Shown one piece after another: positions 29,809 to 39,630 of a stretch of 64,000 bases of DNA. Below the pieces are notes generated by a model. That model ran no database searches, was not told the DNA's origin, and worked only from the letters and a program-made list of their open reading frames with translations. This DNA is from Acinetobacter sp. C32I. GTDB lineage: Bacteria; Pseudomonadota; Gammaproteobacteria; Pseudomonadales; Moraxellaceae. The stretch spans positions 4,030,001-4,094,000 of the forward strand of contig NZ_CP098480.1 in the NCBI RefSeq assembly GCF_023702715.1, written 5' to 3'. Within the stretch, counting starts at the first letter, position 1; every line of letters begins with the position of its first letter. A program made the position numbers and the translations under genes.

Positions 29809-30611
29809 AATGTTGACTGATTTTGGCGCAGGATTTCATGCCATAAAGGATTGAGTCCTGTGCTTAACACTGTGCAATACCAATAAAATGCAGTAAGTAG
29901 CAGCAGTCCAATAGCTAAGGCGATCATCTGGAATAAGCCTTTGTTTTGCATTTTTTGGCTGAAATACCATGTCGCAGCTAATAAAGCTCCCATGATCATA
30001 CCGCCAATATGTGCGGCATTATTAATGCCTGAAACGGTAAAACCAAAGACTAAGTTAATCCCCATGATCATCAGTAATGATTTCTTATCGAGCCAGAAAC
30101 GTTGTTGCGGTAAAGGTGGAAATAAGGACACGACAGTTAATGCTGCGCCTAAGCCCATCACGGCGCCTGATGCACCTGCACTGATGCGTGGTAATAGATT
30201 TGGATCAAAGTGCTGCAACAGTTCATAGCCATCACGAATGCTTAAATAGCTCGATAGTACACTGCCCATTAAGCCTGCAAGAAAATACAGACCAATATAG
30301 TAGCTTCGTCCAAATAGTTGTTCGGCAACACTGCCGAAAATATAAAGTGCCCACATATTCAGCATTAAATGAATCATGCCAAAGTGGAAAAACATGCTGC
30401 TGAATAAGCGTTCAGGTTCAGCTGTGAAGGTCAGTGGAGTAAAATCTGCCCCCCAAGCGATTGCATCTACTGGGGCAGGGTCGGTAATATTCACCCCTGA
30501 AAGAATTTGCCAGCCAAATAATCCGACATTGACTGCAATCAGTAGCGCAGTAAACCACCATGTTTGTATTTGCAGTTTTTGATTAATTTGTGGTGGAGTC
30601 GTTTCAGTCAT
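29805..30611 (-). CDS. Rhomboid family intramembrane serine protease
   Basis: This 268-residue rhomboid has the catalytic Ser in GASGAVMGLGAAL and the catalytic His in NNAAHIGGMIMGALL. The conserved HLMLNMWALYIFG stretch after the first helix and an additional C-terminal helix (LIALAIGLLLLTAFYWY-like) suggest a seven-helix form. It would cut membrane-anchored substrates within the bilayer, but none is known. It is the second rhomboid in 11 kb; the two differ in length and sequence, so they are not a recent duplication. It is convergent with ybbP. Confidence 0.92.
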   Translation of the reverse strand: MTETTPPQINQKLQIQTWWFTALLIAVNVGLFGWQILSGVNITDPAPVDAIAWGADFTPLTFTAEPERLFSSMFFHFGMIHLMLNMWALYIFGSVAEQLFGRSYYIGLYFLAGLMGSVLSSYLSIRDGYELLQHFDPNLLPRISAGASGAVMGLGAALTVVSLFPPLPQQRFWLDKKSLLMIMGINLVFGFTVSGINNAAHIGGMIMGALLAATWYFSQKMQNKGLFQMIALAIGLLLLTAFYWYCTVLSTGLNPLWHEILRQNQSTF

Positions 30612-30683
30612 GTGTTTACGCTAGTTATTGATATAAAAAATAGCTTAGCATGGATTCGTTGCACGATGGAGTGATGCACTTTA

Positions 30684-31358
30684 ATGAAAGCCTTTTTAGC
30701 ACGCGCAGTAATGTTGATTATCGGCGTCATTCTACTGATTCAATTATGGATCTTTGGTAGTTTGGTCTGGTGGCGTACCCATCCCGTTGAAACCACGATG
30801 TTTATGCGTGCAGATTATTTAACAGACTTTAAGCCGATTAAACAAGAGTGGCGTGACTACGATAATATTAGTGATAATTTCAAACGCGCTATTTTAGCGG
30901 GTGAGGATGCCAAATTTATTCATCACCATGGTTTTGATTGGGCGGGAATTCAATTTGCATTGGAACGGAATAGTGAAAAAGGCGAGCTGGTTGCAGGTGG
31001 TTCCACCGTTTCACAACAACTGGCAAAAAACCTTTTTCTTTATAATAAGCGTTCGTTCATTCGTAAAGGGCAAGAAGCCATTGCCACATGGATGATGGAA
31101 CGGATGTGGTCAAAGCGCCGCATTTTAGAAGTGTATATGAACTCGGTTGAGTTTGGTCAGAACATCTATGGGGTTGAGGCAGCGGCGCAATTTTATTATG
31201 GCAAAAGTTCAAAAAGTTTAAGCCGTGAACAAGCAGCGTTCTTGGCGGCATTACTGCCAAATCCGAAGTATTATCAAGACAATCGCAACGATCGTAAGCT
31301 GCAATTTCGCAAACGTGTCATCTTGAAATATATGAATGCGATACAAATTCCACAATAA
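30684..31358 (+). CDS. mtgA: Monofunctional peptidoglycan glycosyltransferase MtgA
   Basis: MtgA polymerises lipid II into glycan strands at the inner membrane without a transpeptidase domain. It has 224 residues, an N-terminal anchor helix (about 5-27) and the GT51 motifs: the catalytic Glu in [31 protein letters not shown], and [32 protein letters not shown] in two adjoining motifs. All five family blocks are visible. It is a single gene closed by a terminator at 31372. Confidence 0.95.
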   Translation: MKAFLARAVMLIIGVILLIQLWIFGSLVWWRTHPVETTMFMRADYLTDFKPIKQEWRDYDNISDNFKRAILAGEDAKFIHHHGFDWAGIQFALERNSEKGELVAGGSTVSQQLAKNLFLYNKRSFIRKGQEAIATWMMERMWSKRRILEVYMNSVEFGQNIYGVEAAAQFYYGKSSKSLSREQAAFLAALLPNPKYYQDNRNDRKLQFRKRVILKYMNAIQIPQ

Positions 31359-31371
31359 TTAAATAAATTTT

Positions 31372-31400
31372 AAAAAAGCCCAATATTTTTGGGCTTTTTT
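31372..31400 (+). terminator. Terminator of mtgA
   Basis: AAAAAAGCCC and GGGCTTTTTT flank a 9-base AT loop, 13 bases after the mtgA stop. Confidence 0.88.
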
Positions 31401-31470
31401 ACCAAATTGACATAATTTTGCAGCATACTTAAATCATCACTTGATGAATGATAATGCGACAAGGTTCGGT

Positions 31471-33549
31471 ATGAATACTGCAGTGACGACAACAGCGCCC
31501 ATAGAATATAGTTACAACGACCGTTATATTAATCGTGAGCTTTCGATTCTCGATTTCCATCTTCGTGTACTTGAACAGGCCGTCGATCCACTTCACCCAC
31601 TGTTAGAACGAATGAATTTCCTTCTGATATTTTCACGCAACTTAGATGAGTTCTTTGAAATTCGTGTTGCAGGGGTCATGGAGCAACTCACCTTAGGTAA
31701 TGAAAGCCGTACGCCAGATGGCTTAACACCTAAACAAGTGTTAGATCAAATTTCAAAAACAACACATGCTGCGATTGAACGCCAATATCGTATTTTAAAT
31801 GAACAAATCTTGCCGAAATTGCGTGAAGAAGATATTTGCTTCTTACGCCGTGGTGAATTAACGCCTGCGCAATCGGCATGGATTAAGAAATATTTCCAAG
31901 AACAAGTTGCCCCTGTGCTGACACCGATCAGTCTTGATCCTGCCCATCCATTCCCGCGCCTAGTCAATAAAAGTTTAAACTTCATTGTGACCTTGGAAGG
32001 GAAAGATGCGTTTGGTCGTCAGATTGATCTTGCCGTTGTACCAGCACCACGCTCTCTGCCACGCGTAGTACGTTTGCCTGATGAGCTCACCGATGGCAAA
32101 GAACATCATGTGATGCTGTCTGCAATCATTCATGAACATGTCTCGGACTTGTTCCCTGGCATGACGGCTACAGGCTGTTATCAATTCCGAGTGACCCGTA
32201 ATGCCGACTTAGCCTTGAATGAAGATGTCGAAGATCTAGCTAAAGCACTCAAAGGTGAATTAAGTTCACGTCGTTTTGGTCGTGCTGTACGTTTGGAAGT
32301 GACACATAACTGTCCGAAGCATATTTATGAATATTTGTTAGATGAATTTGATCTAAACGAAGAGCAACTTTATCGTGTTGATGGGCCAGTGAACTTGGCA
32401 CGTTTGTTGTCTAATTTTAAACGTCCACATTTGCGCTATGATTCGCATACCCCTGTGATTCCCAAAGCATTTAAAAAGTCTGAAAGTATCTTTGCTGCCA
32501 TGCAGAAGCAGGACATTTTATTACATCATCCATTTGAATCATTTGCGCCTGTGATTCAACTGTTACGTGAAGCGGCACGTGATCCGCAAGTGCTGGCAAT
32601 TAAGCAAACCCTTTACCGTAGTGGTGCTGATTCAGAAATCGTACAAGTACTTGCCGAAGCAGCACGAAATGGGAAAGAAGTCACCGCAGTCATTGAATTA
32701 CGTGCCCGTTTTGATGAAGAGTCCAATATTGAAGTGGCCAACGTCCTGCAAGAAGCGGGTGCAGTGGTGGTGTATGGTATCGTGGGTTATAAAACCCATG
32801 CCAAGATGATTTTAGTGGTGCGTCGTGAAAATAATAAACTGGTGCGCTATGTACATTTGGGAACAGGGAACTACCATGCCACCAATGCACGTATCTATAC
32901 CGACTATGGTTTGATGACCACAGATAAAGATTTGTGTGAAGACGTGCATCGTATTTTCCAAGAATTAACCGGTATGGGGAAAATGGCGAAGCCGAAAAAG
33001 CTACTGCATGCACCATTTACCTTACATGCGCAACTGATTAATTATATTGATGATGAAATTGCCAATGCCAAAGAAGGCAAGCCTGCGCAAATTATTATTA
33101 AAGTGAATGCCTTAACTGAAGTTCAATTGATCAATAAATTGTATGAAGCATCGCAAGCGGGTGTACAGGTTGACCTAATCATTCGTTCAATTTGCTGCTT
33201 ACGTCCGGGCTTGCCAAATCTGTCAGAAAATATCCGCGTCCGTTCAATTGTAGGTCGTTTCTTGGAACATACCCGCGTTTATTATTTTAGTAATAACGGC
33301 AACCCGCGTATTTATGGTTCAAGTGCGGACTGGATGGATCGTAATTTATTCAACCGTGTTGAAGCCTGTTTCCCAATTGAAGATCCAGTATTGAAGAAGC
33401 GTATTTATCAACTAGGCTTATTGAACTATCTTAAAGATAATCAGCAAGCATGGTTGTTACAGGGCGATGGTATCTGGGATCGTGCTCGGCCTATGGACGG
33501 TGAAGAGCCACATAATGCACAACATACTTTGTTAGAAGCAATTAAGTAA
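31471..33549 (+). CDS. ppk1: Polyphosphate kinase 1
   Basis: PPK1 reversibly transfers the gamma phosphate of ATP onto polyphosphate, affecting stress survival, motility and biofilm. The product has about 692 residues from ATG 31471 ([10 protein letters not shown]), with AAGG just upstream; TTG 31441 and ATG 31444 are alternative in-frame starts. The N-terminal domain begins [19 protein letters not shown]. The PLD-like catalytic C1 and C2 domains include [14 protein letters not shown], with the histidine that becomes phosphorylated, and [19 protein letters not shown]. The C-terminal [19 protein letters not shown] block is intact. A strong terminator follows. No ppx is adjacent. Confidence 0.96.
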   Translation: MNTAVTTTAPIEYSYNDRYINRELSILDFHLRVLEQAVDPLHPLLERMNFLLIFSRNLDEFFEIRVAGVMEQLTLGNESRTPDGLTPKQVLDQISKTTHAAIERQYRILNEQILPKLREEDICFLRRGELTPAQSAWIKKYFQEQVAPVLTPISLDPAHPFPRLVNKSLNFIVTLEGKDAFGRQIDLAVVPAPRSLPRVVRLPDELTDGKEHHVMLSAIIHEHVSDLFPGMTATGCYQFRVTRNADLALNEDVEDLAKALKGELSSRRFGRAVRLEVTHNCPKHIYEYLLDEFDLNEEQLYRVDGPVNLARLLSNFKRPHLRYDSHTPVIPKAFKKSESIFAAMQKQDILLHHPFESFAPVIQLLREAARDPQVLAIKQTLYRSGADSEIVQVLAEAARNGKEVTAVIELRARFDEESNIEVANVLQEAGAVVVYGIVGYKTHAKMILVVRRENNKLVRYVHLGTGNYHATNARIYTDYGLMTTDKDLCEDVHRIFQELTGMGKMAKPKKLLHAPFTLHAQLINYIDDEIANAKEGKPAQIIIKVNALTEVQLINKLYEASQAGVQVDLIIRSICCLRPGLPNLSENIRVRSIVGRFLEHTRVYYFSNNGNPRIYGSSADWMDRNLFNRVEACFPIEDPVLKKRIYQLGLLNYLKDNQQAWLLQGDGIWDRARPMDGEEPHNAQHTLLEAIK

Positions 33550-33555
33550 GATCAT

Positions 33556-33586
33556 AAAAAACCGACCTTTAAAAGGTCGGTTTTTT
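33556..33586 (+). terminator. Terminator of ppk1
   Basis: A near-perfect palindrome with core ACCGACC/GGTCGGT, flanked by A and T runs, lies seven bases after the ppk1 stop and before the convergent nitronate monooxygenase gene. It is probably bidirectional. Confidence 0.9.
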
Positions 33587-33598
33587 GATTGTAAGGGC

Positions 33599-34642
33599 TT
33601 AGTTGGTTTTCATCTCTAAAACCAGTTGATTGACCAGATCTGCAGCTTCTAATTCTCGGATTTGTGCTACATTGCTACCCGCCCAAAAGGCAGCATAACT
33701 AAAATCATGCTGTCCGCCAGCAATGCTCATGAGCTGTTTGGCGAGGTCATAGGTATAAGGGTAGGCTGGTACGATAGGGCGATTGGGTGAATCAATCTGG
33801 GTATGCCAAGTCCCGAGTAAGCCACGTGCTGGTCGACCAGACAGACTTGCGCTGATTTGAGTAATCGGTTGGCTAAACAGCGCTTTGCGATAAGCAGCAT
33901 TGGCACTGGAGCTTTTGCATTGAACAAAGGCTGTTCCCAATTGTACTGCCGCAGCACCTAGTTTCAGCATGGCTTTGGCTTGTTCGCCATTCATAATCCC
34001 ACCTGCCGCAATCACTGGGATCGTACAATGTTGAGTGATCAAAGACACTAAATCAGATGTCTTGATGGCTGCATCAAATTGCTGGTTGAAAATACCGCGA
34101 TGTCCGCCAGCCTCAATCCCTTGTGCAATAATGATATCGATGCCAGCCGCCTCAATCGCTTGTGCCTCAATTAAATTGGTGGCAGATACTAAGGTGATGA
34201 TGCCAGCGTGTTTCAAGGCTTGGATTTGATGTGGAAGGGGGATACCAAAATGAAAACTCACGGCTTTAGGGCGAGTTTCAAGCACCACATTGAGAAAGTC
34301 ATCATTGTCTAAAAAGCTTGGATAAATACAATTGAGCTGGGTGGGTGGTTGTGCAGCAAATTTTTCAAATTGTGGACGAATGTAATCAATCCATTGTTGC
34401 GCTGTTTCAGGATTCAATATTTCGGATTGGTGACAAAAGAAATTGACTTGAAATGCATGATCTGTGAGTTCTTGAGTTTTTAAGATTTGTGCTTTTGCAG
34501 CTTCAGGGGTATTGGCGCCAAGCCCTAAAGAACCGAAAGCGCCTTGGTTGGATACTTCAGCCGCAAGTTGGGGCGTGGAAACACCTGCCATTGGTGCAAG
34601 TAAAATCGGGTGTTTTATTTCTAATAATTCTAAAATTGACAT
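33599..34642 (-). CDS. Nitronate monooxygenase family flavoprotein
   Basis: This is a 347-residue FMN-dependent TIM-barrel protein of the nitronate monooxygenase (2-nitropropane dioxygenase) family, which oxidises alkyl nitronates such as propionate-3-nitronate. The N-terminal KHPILLAPMAGVSTPQLAAEV, the IIAQGIEAGGHRG motif that binds the FMN phosphate, and IPVIAAGGIMNGEQAKAML followed by GAAAVQLGTAF are characteristic. Related NAD(P)H:quinone reductases share the fold, so the exact reaction is not certain. It is a single gene, convergent with ppk1. Confidence 0.88.
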   Translation of the reverse strand: MSILELLEIKHPILLAPMAGVSTPQLAAEVSNQGAFGSLGLGANTPEAAKAQILKTQELTDHAFQVNFFCHQSEILNPETAQQWIDYIRPQFEKFAAQPPTQLNCIYPSFLDNDDFLNVVLETRPKAVSFHFGIPLPHQIQALKHAGIITLVSATNLIEAQAIEAAGIDIIIAQGIEAGGHRGIFNQQFDAAIKTSDLVSLITQHCTIPVIAAGGIMNGEQAKAMLKLGAAAVQLGTAFVQCKSSSANAAYRKALFSQPITQISASLSGRPARGLLGTWHTQIDSPNRPIVPAYPYTYDLAKQLMSIAGGQHDFSYAAFWAGSNVAQIRELEAADLVNQLVLEMKTN

Positions 34643-34757
34643 GCTGTTTTACTCATTCCCTTTTCATTCACCATAACGTAAAAACAAAAAGGCTTGCAAA
34701 TAATAATCGCTATTTAATTATTGAATATAGACAGTATTTTTAGTGTTTAAAGAGATC

Positions 34758-35459
34758 CTAGAGGGATGTGACATTAAACAGTGAGCCGACCCAGCTGGAA
34801 AAGGCCATTGCTAAAATACCCCATAAGGTGATGCGTAAACTGCCTTTTAGCATGGAGGTACGCGCGAAGTAACTGGATAAAGCACCTAATAAAGCCAGTG
34901 AAATTACTCCAGTGATTAGTACTGAACGGGCAACCCACGTGTTTGGACTCAGTAAGATTGCCAGCATCGGTAAGGCGGCACCACAGGAAAAAGAGGCTGC
35001 GGATGAAAGCGCCGCTTGAACAGGATTGGCAGCTGTATTTTCATGAATCCCAATTTCATCTCGCGCATGTGCACCGAGGGCATCATGTTCAGTCAGTTGC
35101 TTGGCAACTTCATGGGCAAGCTCTGGATTTAGGCCACGTGAAATATAAATTTGAGTCAGTTCTTTGAGTTCAGCATGCGGATTTTTTTCCAGTTCTTTGG
35201 CTTCGAATCGCAGATCAGATTTTTCGATATCCTCTTGAGATTTGACCGAGATATATTCGCCTGCAGCCATTGAGGTTGCGCCTGAAATTAATCCTGCAAT
35301 ACAAGTAATCAATAAAGTATGCGAACTTGCGCCGCTTGCAGCCATACCCATGATTAAACTGGTGACGGAAATAATGCCATCATTGGCACCTAAAACAGCG
35401 GCTCTTAGCCAGCCAGAACGTTGTATCACATGCGGTTCTGCATGTTGGGAGTAGGACAT
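34758..35459 (-). CDS. VIT/CCC1-family membrane protein (iron/manganese transporter-like)
   Basis: This 233-residue membrane protein belongs to the VIT1/CCC1 family, which exports or stores Fe2+ or Mn2+. The first helix contains LRAAVLGANDGIISVTSLIMGMA, in adjoining conserved blocks. A second holds AGLISGATSMAAGEYISVKSQ, again typical. A cytosolic metal-binding loop (DIEKSDLRFEAKELEKNP and following, rich in Glu and His) separates these from three more helices. In bacteria the ion and direction of transport are uncertain. It stands alone and no Fur or MntR site was recognised upstream. Confidence 0.88.
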   Translation of the reverse strand: MSYSQHAEPHVIQRSGWLRAAVLGANDGIISVTSLIMGMAASGASSHTLLITCIAGLISGATSMAAGEYISVKSQEDIEKSDLRFEAKELEKNPHAELKELTQIYISRGLNPELAHEVAKQLTEHDALGAHARDEIGIHENTAANPVQAALSSAASFSCGAALPMLAILLSPNTWVARSVLITGVISLALLGALSSYFARTSMLKGSLRITLWGILAMAFSSWVGSLFNVTSL

Positions 35460-35689
35460 AATCTTGCTCTTTTAGATCGAGTGAATCTCATTATTTATAA
35501 AAGTGAATGTAGCGAATATTTGTAAAATTCTATTGATGATTCATAAACTTAATCTATTATAAAATAACTTATTTTAACGATAGCATAACCATGATTTGGT
35601 TATAATATGTGAATAATTTAACACTTTAACTTTGGGTTACATTGGCTTTTTATGTCCCATATTGTTGATATTTTTAGTTGAGATCTGCG

Positions 35690-36904
35690 ATGAACAATTC
35701 CAAAAATAAGCTGCTGAGTCATACACTATTAATTTTAGGTCTTATCTTACCAGTTCAACATGCATTCAGTGCTGACTCTGATTTTGTTAAAGAAGGGGAC
35801 GCGGCATATAAACCAGGCAACCCAATTTATGATCGTTGGGATAAGTTTTATAAAATTGAACAAAGCCAGCCAATAGAAGCTGAGAAAATCTTGCTTGAAT
35901 TAGGACAACTCACGCCACAAGATATCAAAGTCTGGAAAAGTTTGACCTACTTGCAGATTCGCTTAAATAAGCACAACGAGGCCATTCAAAGTGTGCGTAA
36001 AGCTGAACAGCTTGCACCTGAAGATGATCAACTGAAATTACAAGAAGCGTATTTGCTGAATCAGCAGAAACGGAATAAAGAAGCCTTAGTCATTTTTAAG
36101 AATTTATCGACTTCATCTGATGCTGAAATTGCTGCAAAATCACAACAAGCAGTGCAAAACCTGAGTGGTTCATCGGTTCCGTCGACATTTAAAGATGTGT
36201 ATTTTGCCCCGTCTTATGAGTCTCGTTATGACGATTTTATTTTTCCCTTAAAAATGCGTTATGGGAAAAATCTGGATGGCGGCCGTGCTCAAGTGTATGG
36301 CTTTGTCAATCTAAACCGTGACACCAAATCCAAAGGTGGTGTACGTCCAGAGATTATTGATGAGAATGCAGTAACCATCGGCTTGGGAGCGAATTATCAA
36401 CCTTGGCAATCGATTCCGATCCGTGCTTATTTAGAAGTTGGTGGTAGTTATGATCTGATCGATCGTAATCGAGACAAATTCCGTGAAAGTGTCGTCGGTG
36501 GCGTGACCGGTTATCAAGAATGGTACGCCAATCCTGCGATAGAGCAGCGCACGATTTGGAATGATTATTTCACGGATTTGTATGGCAATGTTGCGAGTTA
36601 CTCTCGGGAAGACTATAACGTGATTGCTGATTTACGATTGCGTTCAGGTTTTAATGTATATCGTGGTGAAGCGGGTACGGTACAGGCTTATGCTAAATTG
36701 CATAGCTTAGCCGATTCTAAAGGTGAAAATTACAATAACTTATTTGAATATGGTGCTGGGCTTGCATGGCAACCGTTTAACTATATGCCTGTGAAACTCC
36801 GAGTTGAGCGTTTGTATGGGCATTATTTTAAAGATGCTCTAGCCGATGGCACTGAAAATTATAACAACACCCGAACTGAACTGGTTTTTTATAAGAGTTT
36901 TTAA
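35690..36904 (+). CDS. TPR/beta-barrel outer-membrane protein of an exopolysaccharide locus
   Basis: The 404-residue product has a signal peptide (cleavage near AFS-AD), TPR-like helical repeats at about 50-160 (AEKILLELGQLTPQDIKVWKS; NEAIQSVRKAEQLAPED), and a beta-barrel from about residue 180 that ends in LVFYKSF with the terminal aromatic residue. This order matches the outer-membrane exporters PgaA, BcsC and NfrA, although it is much shorter, with few TPRs. The barrel section resembles the C-terminus of NfrA most closely by eye. It faces the five-gene glycosyltransferase operon at 36930-42567 tail to tail, so it is probably the export pore of that system. ATG 35690 was preferred over TTG 35678. 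Confidence 0.75.
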   Translation: MNNSKNKLLSHTLLILGLILPVQHAFSADSDFVKEGDAAYKPGNPIYDRWDKFYKIEQSQPIEAEKILLELGQLTPQDIKVWKSLTYLQIRLNKHNEAIQSVRKAEQLAPEDDQLKLQEAYLLNQQKRNKEALVIFKNLSTSSDAEIAAKSQQAVQNLSGSSVPSTFKDVYFAPSYESRYDDFIFPLKMRYGKNLDGGRAQVYGFVNLNRDTKSKGGVRPEIIDENAVTIGLGANYQPWQSIPIRAYLEVGGSYDLIDRNRDKFRESVVGGVTGYQEWYANPAIEQRTIWNDYFTDLYGNVASYSREDYNVIADLRLRSGFNVYRGEAGTVQAYAKLHSLADSKGENYNNLFEYGAGLAWQPFNYMPVKLRVERLYGHYFKDALADGTENYNNTRTELVFYKSF

Positions 36905-36929
36905 GTTCGATTGATCTCTGTGGGATGGC

Positions 36930-37805
36930 TCAATATTTTAGCTTATACCACAAGGCAACTGCATATACGGTCATGCGGTTCATATAATGTGGACCGTCAA
37001 AAATATAGACGGTTTGTCCTTCATAAGCCTTAAGTTGCTGCACAATTTCCCACGGGTAGGCGGAGCGAAATTTTCCGCCTTTCACGGGACGAAACGCTTC
37101 TAATACAATCACAATCTTGTCTTTGCCAAACTCTTTTTGAAGGTCTTCTAATACAACACGTGCCTGTTGTGGTGTACGTGTTCCAACGCCAACACCATCT
37201 TGGAAGAACACACCCGTATGGCTTGGTAACCAGCTTTTGAGCCAAGAATCTAGATGCTCTGGTGTCTGTTCTCCACTATAGATACTGATCCATAGTGGTT
37301 TGGGTAAAGTTCGGATCGCTTTGGCCAGATCATCAACACAGATCCAGCTTGGGTCGGCTTCTACAGGAAAATAATAACCTTTGAGTGGAATAAACTGGGT
37401 GTTTTTAATGATTTTTTGGGAGCTCTCAGCAAGTTTTAAGACATTGGCACGAGCGAGCTTTTCATCATATTCTCCAGCGAGGCCGAGTACAATATGCTGT
37501 GCCCATGCTTTCTGCTGCAGCTGTTTCAGATTGATGTTTTTATCCCATTTTTCTAAACCGATGTCATGATCAAACCATGATTTAGATTGCACCACTGACC
37601 ATTGTGGTACAAAAGTAGAAACACCGAGTAAGTCCCAATTGCCTGACGGTGGCGTAGTTGCCAAGTCAGGCTGCCAGAATATGCCTTCAATTTGCGGAGC
37701 TTGCACATCTGTTTTGAGATGATGAATACAACCTCCTAAAAATAAGAGTGCTGATAATGTAAGTGTGATTAAAAACGTTGCTTTAGTCAGCCTTATTTTT
37801 AGCAT
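36930..37805 (-). CDS. Lipoprotein with TIM-barrel glycoside-hydrolase-like domain
   Basis: This is the last gene of the exopolysaccharide operon. The product has about 291 residues and an N-terminal lipoprotein signal with lipobox LGGC (LSALLFLGGCIHH). The rest reads as a (beta/alpha)8 barrel: EGIFWQPDLATTPP, LLGVSTFVPQWSVV, KGYYFPVEADPSW, LWISIYSGE, GVFFQDGVGVGTRT and IVIVLEAFRP are strand-like segments ending in acidic or aromatic residues. The layout recalls DUF4434-like barrels; I could not confirm this. By analogy with BcsZ or PgaB it may trim or modify the nascent polymer in the periplasm. ATG 37805 lies 23 bases inside the upstream gene. Confidence 0.65.
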   Translation of the reverse strand: MLKIRLTKATFLITLTLSALLFLGGCIHHLKTDVQAPQIEGIFWQPDLATTPPSGNWDLLGVSTFVPQWSVVQSKSWFDHDIGLEKWDKNINLKQLQQKAWAQHIVLGLAGEYDEKLARANVLKLAESSQKIIKNTQFIPLKGYYFPVEADPSWICVDDLAKAIRTLPKPLWISIYSGEQTPEHLDSWLKSWLPSHTGVFFQDGVGVGTRTPQQARVVLEDLQKEFGKDKIVIVLEAFRPVKGGKFRSAYPWEIVQQLKAYEGQTVYIFDGPHYMNRMTVYAVALWYKLKY

Positions 37806-39630
37806 TTGGTCTTTGTCGCCAGTACCAGAGCAAGATTGCAATAATCATGATAGCAGAGATTATAACGACCAAGAGAAAGAACGAAGATTGTTTTACTAAA
37901 GGTGCTTTTTGGTTTCCGACCATAATTTTTTGTAAAATAAAGACTTGCCCGCTTTCAGTCACCAATATTTTGCTGGCATTATTTGGGATATTTTGTTGAA
38001 TCTTTTCCCAAAGTTTAGTGAAGTTTTGTGCCCCTTGCATCGAGTCGGTAATAATATCAAAGCGTTGATCATGGAAACTCACCAAGAAGCCATTCACGGT
38101 TGCTGGTGCATATAGTGTGCTCTGATGCATTAGAACTTGTTGGCGATAGATATTGGGATTGACCTGAACATTGAGCAATTCAGGTTTTGCTGGATCGAGC
38201 TTGACCAGATTTAGTGGAATTGGGTCATTGGTCATCAGCATTTTTTTAGTCACTTGGCTGACGATCATCGCAACTTCTAAGCTTCCCGCATTACCATCAA
38301 TGGCAATAGTCGGGTGGGTTGCAAAACTCATGGAGAGTGAGGCAACTCCATTTTTGAGTTTATGCGGTAGTTTCACTGTTGATTTTTGCGTATCAATCCA
38401 AAGCGAACCTTTTGCGGTTGGTAAACACTGCGAATTGACGATCACTGAATTTTCGAGCTTTAAATTGAAGGTCGTATTATTTGAAATGGTTTTGGCAAAA
38501 TAGTTGAATTGTCGATTTACTGGGTCAGAATCTAAATTGGCTGTTTTTAAGCTCCCTGCAAAGCCGCCATCAATCCATGTGGTAATATTTGAGCCTTCCA
38601 ATAAACCGCTTTGCACACGCAATGCAATTTGACCTTGTAAAATATCAGTGGGTTGCCAAACTGCTGGGAAATTAAGGAAGAGATTTTTTTCGGCTTGATT
38701 CAAACGGAAATCGCTAATTCCTAGGTCTGCAAGGGTATGGATTTGTTTGATTTTAGCCCAGTCCGGTGCTGCCAGTTTATTGGGAAGAAAGGTTGCCGAA
38801 GTATTCAGCTGTTGTAAATAGTCTGAGTTAAGTAAGCCATTGATTGCGGAGACCAGTTTTTCAGGCTGGTCATATTGAATTTGTAAGGTTGGAATATCAT
38901 TTGCCGTACTGATTTGAACCAGTGTTCCTTTCGGTAAGGCTGTCGCTGATTTTACAATTTCAATATAAAAGTTGGGTGCTTGTTCCGTTGCTGCATTTTG
39001 TTCATACCATTGGATTGGCGTGACTGAACCCCAAGCACTGATCAGACGTCCTAACATTGCAGCTTCATTGAGATTGGCTGGGTTATATTTCAACACACCG
39101 ACAAAAGGTGTTGGTCGCACAACCTGAGGATTGAATAAGGCATCAGGTAAATCCTTTAAGCGATAAACAGGCCGATGACGAATATATTCAATTTTAGAAT
39201 TACTTAAATAGGTCACCTGATCGACATCTTCACTGCAGAAGGTGGTGCGGTCAGCTGCTGGCGAAGTGTTGGGGGAATATTGCTGTAAAATAAAATCTAG
39301 GCGATGAAAACCGCTTTGGGTTGCGGGAATATCGAAGCTTAAGGTGCCATCACCGTTTAAAGTGGTGTTATAGATCAGCTTGTCATCAAACTTAACCAAC
39401 AAAGTGGTGAAGTGTTCGGTGGAATAGTCACTGCTAAAACGAATGTTCTGCCATTCAGAGCCTTTGCCAACATAGAAGAAATGCGGCTCAATGGTATATT
39501 TATTGGACGTGTTGATGTTGTCAAAGGTCCATGTATTCAATGTATCCGCAAAAGCAAATACGGGCAAGGAGAAGGCAACACTGGCAACTACAGCTTTTAA
39601 AAGTGGATGTTGTAAAGTTCTATTTTTCAT
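37783..39630 (-). CDS. BcsB-like periplasmic subunit of a polysaccharide synthase
   Basis: This 615-residue protein has a cleavable signal peptide (ends near FAFA-DT), a long periplasmic region and one C-terminal membrane helix (about 586-606) with a basic tail, the topology of BcsB. Paired carbohydrate-binding-like modules and flavodoxin-like segments (FYIEIVKSATALPKG; GFLVSFHDQRFDIIT) fit the BcsB family, as does RRPVYRLKDLP-like text after a Cys-containing region. In cellulose synthase BcsB guides the glucan and activates the catalytic subunit. It lies immediately after the GT2 gene (adjacent stop and start) and overlaps the downstream lipoprotein gene. Confidence 0.78.
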   Translation of the reverse strand: MKNRTLQHPLLKAVVASVAFSLPVFAFADTLNTWTFDNINTSNKYTIEPHFFYVGKGSEWQNIRFSSDYSTEHFTTLLVKFDDKLIYNTTLNGDGTLSFDIPATQSGFHRLDFILQQYSPNTSPAADRTTFCSEDVDQVTYLSNSKIEYIRHRPVYRLKDLPDALFNPQVVRPTPFVGVLKYNPANLNEAAMLGRLISAWGSVTPIQWYEQNAATEQAPNFYIEIVKSATALPKGTLVQISTANDIPTLQIQYDQPEKLVSAINGLLNSDYLQQLNTSATFLPNKLAAPDWAKIKQIHTLADLGISDFRLNQAEKNLFLNFPAVWQPTDILQGQIALRVQSGLLEGSNITTWIDGGFAGSLKTANLDSDPVNRQFNYFAKTISNNTTFNLKLENSVIVNSQCLPTAKGSLWIDTQKSTVKLPHKLKNGVASLSMSFATHPTIAIDGNAGSLEVAMIVSQVTKKMLMTNDPIPLNLVKLDPAKPELLNVQVNPNIYRQQVLMHQSTLYAPATVNGFLVSFHDQRFDIITDSMQGAQNFTKLWEKIQQNIPNNASKILVTESGQVFILQKIMVGNQKAPLVKQSSFFLLVVIISAIMIIAILLWYWRQRPNAKNKAD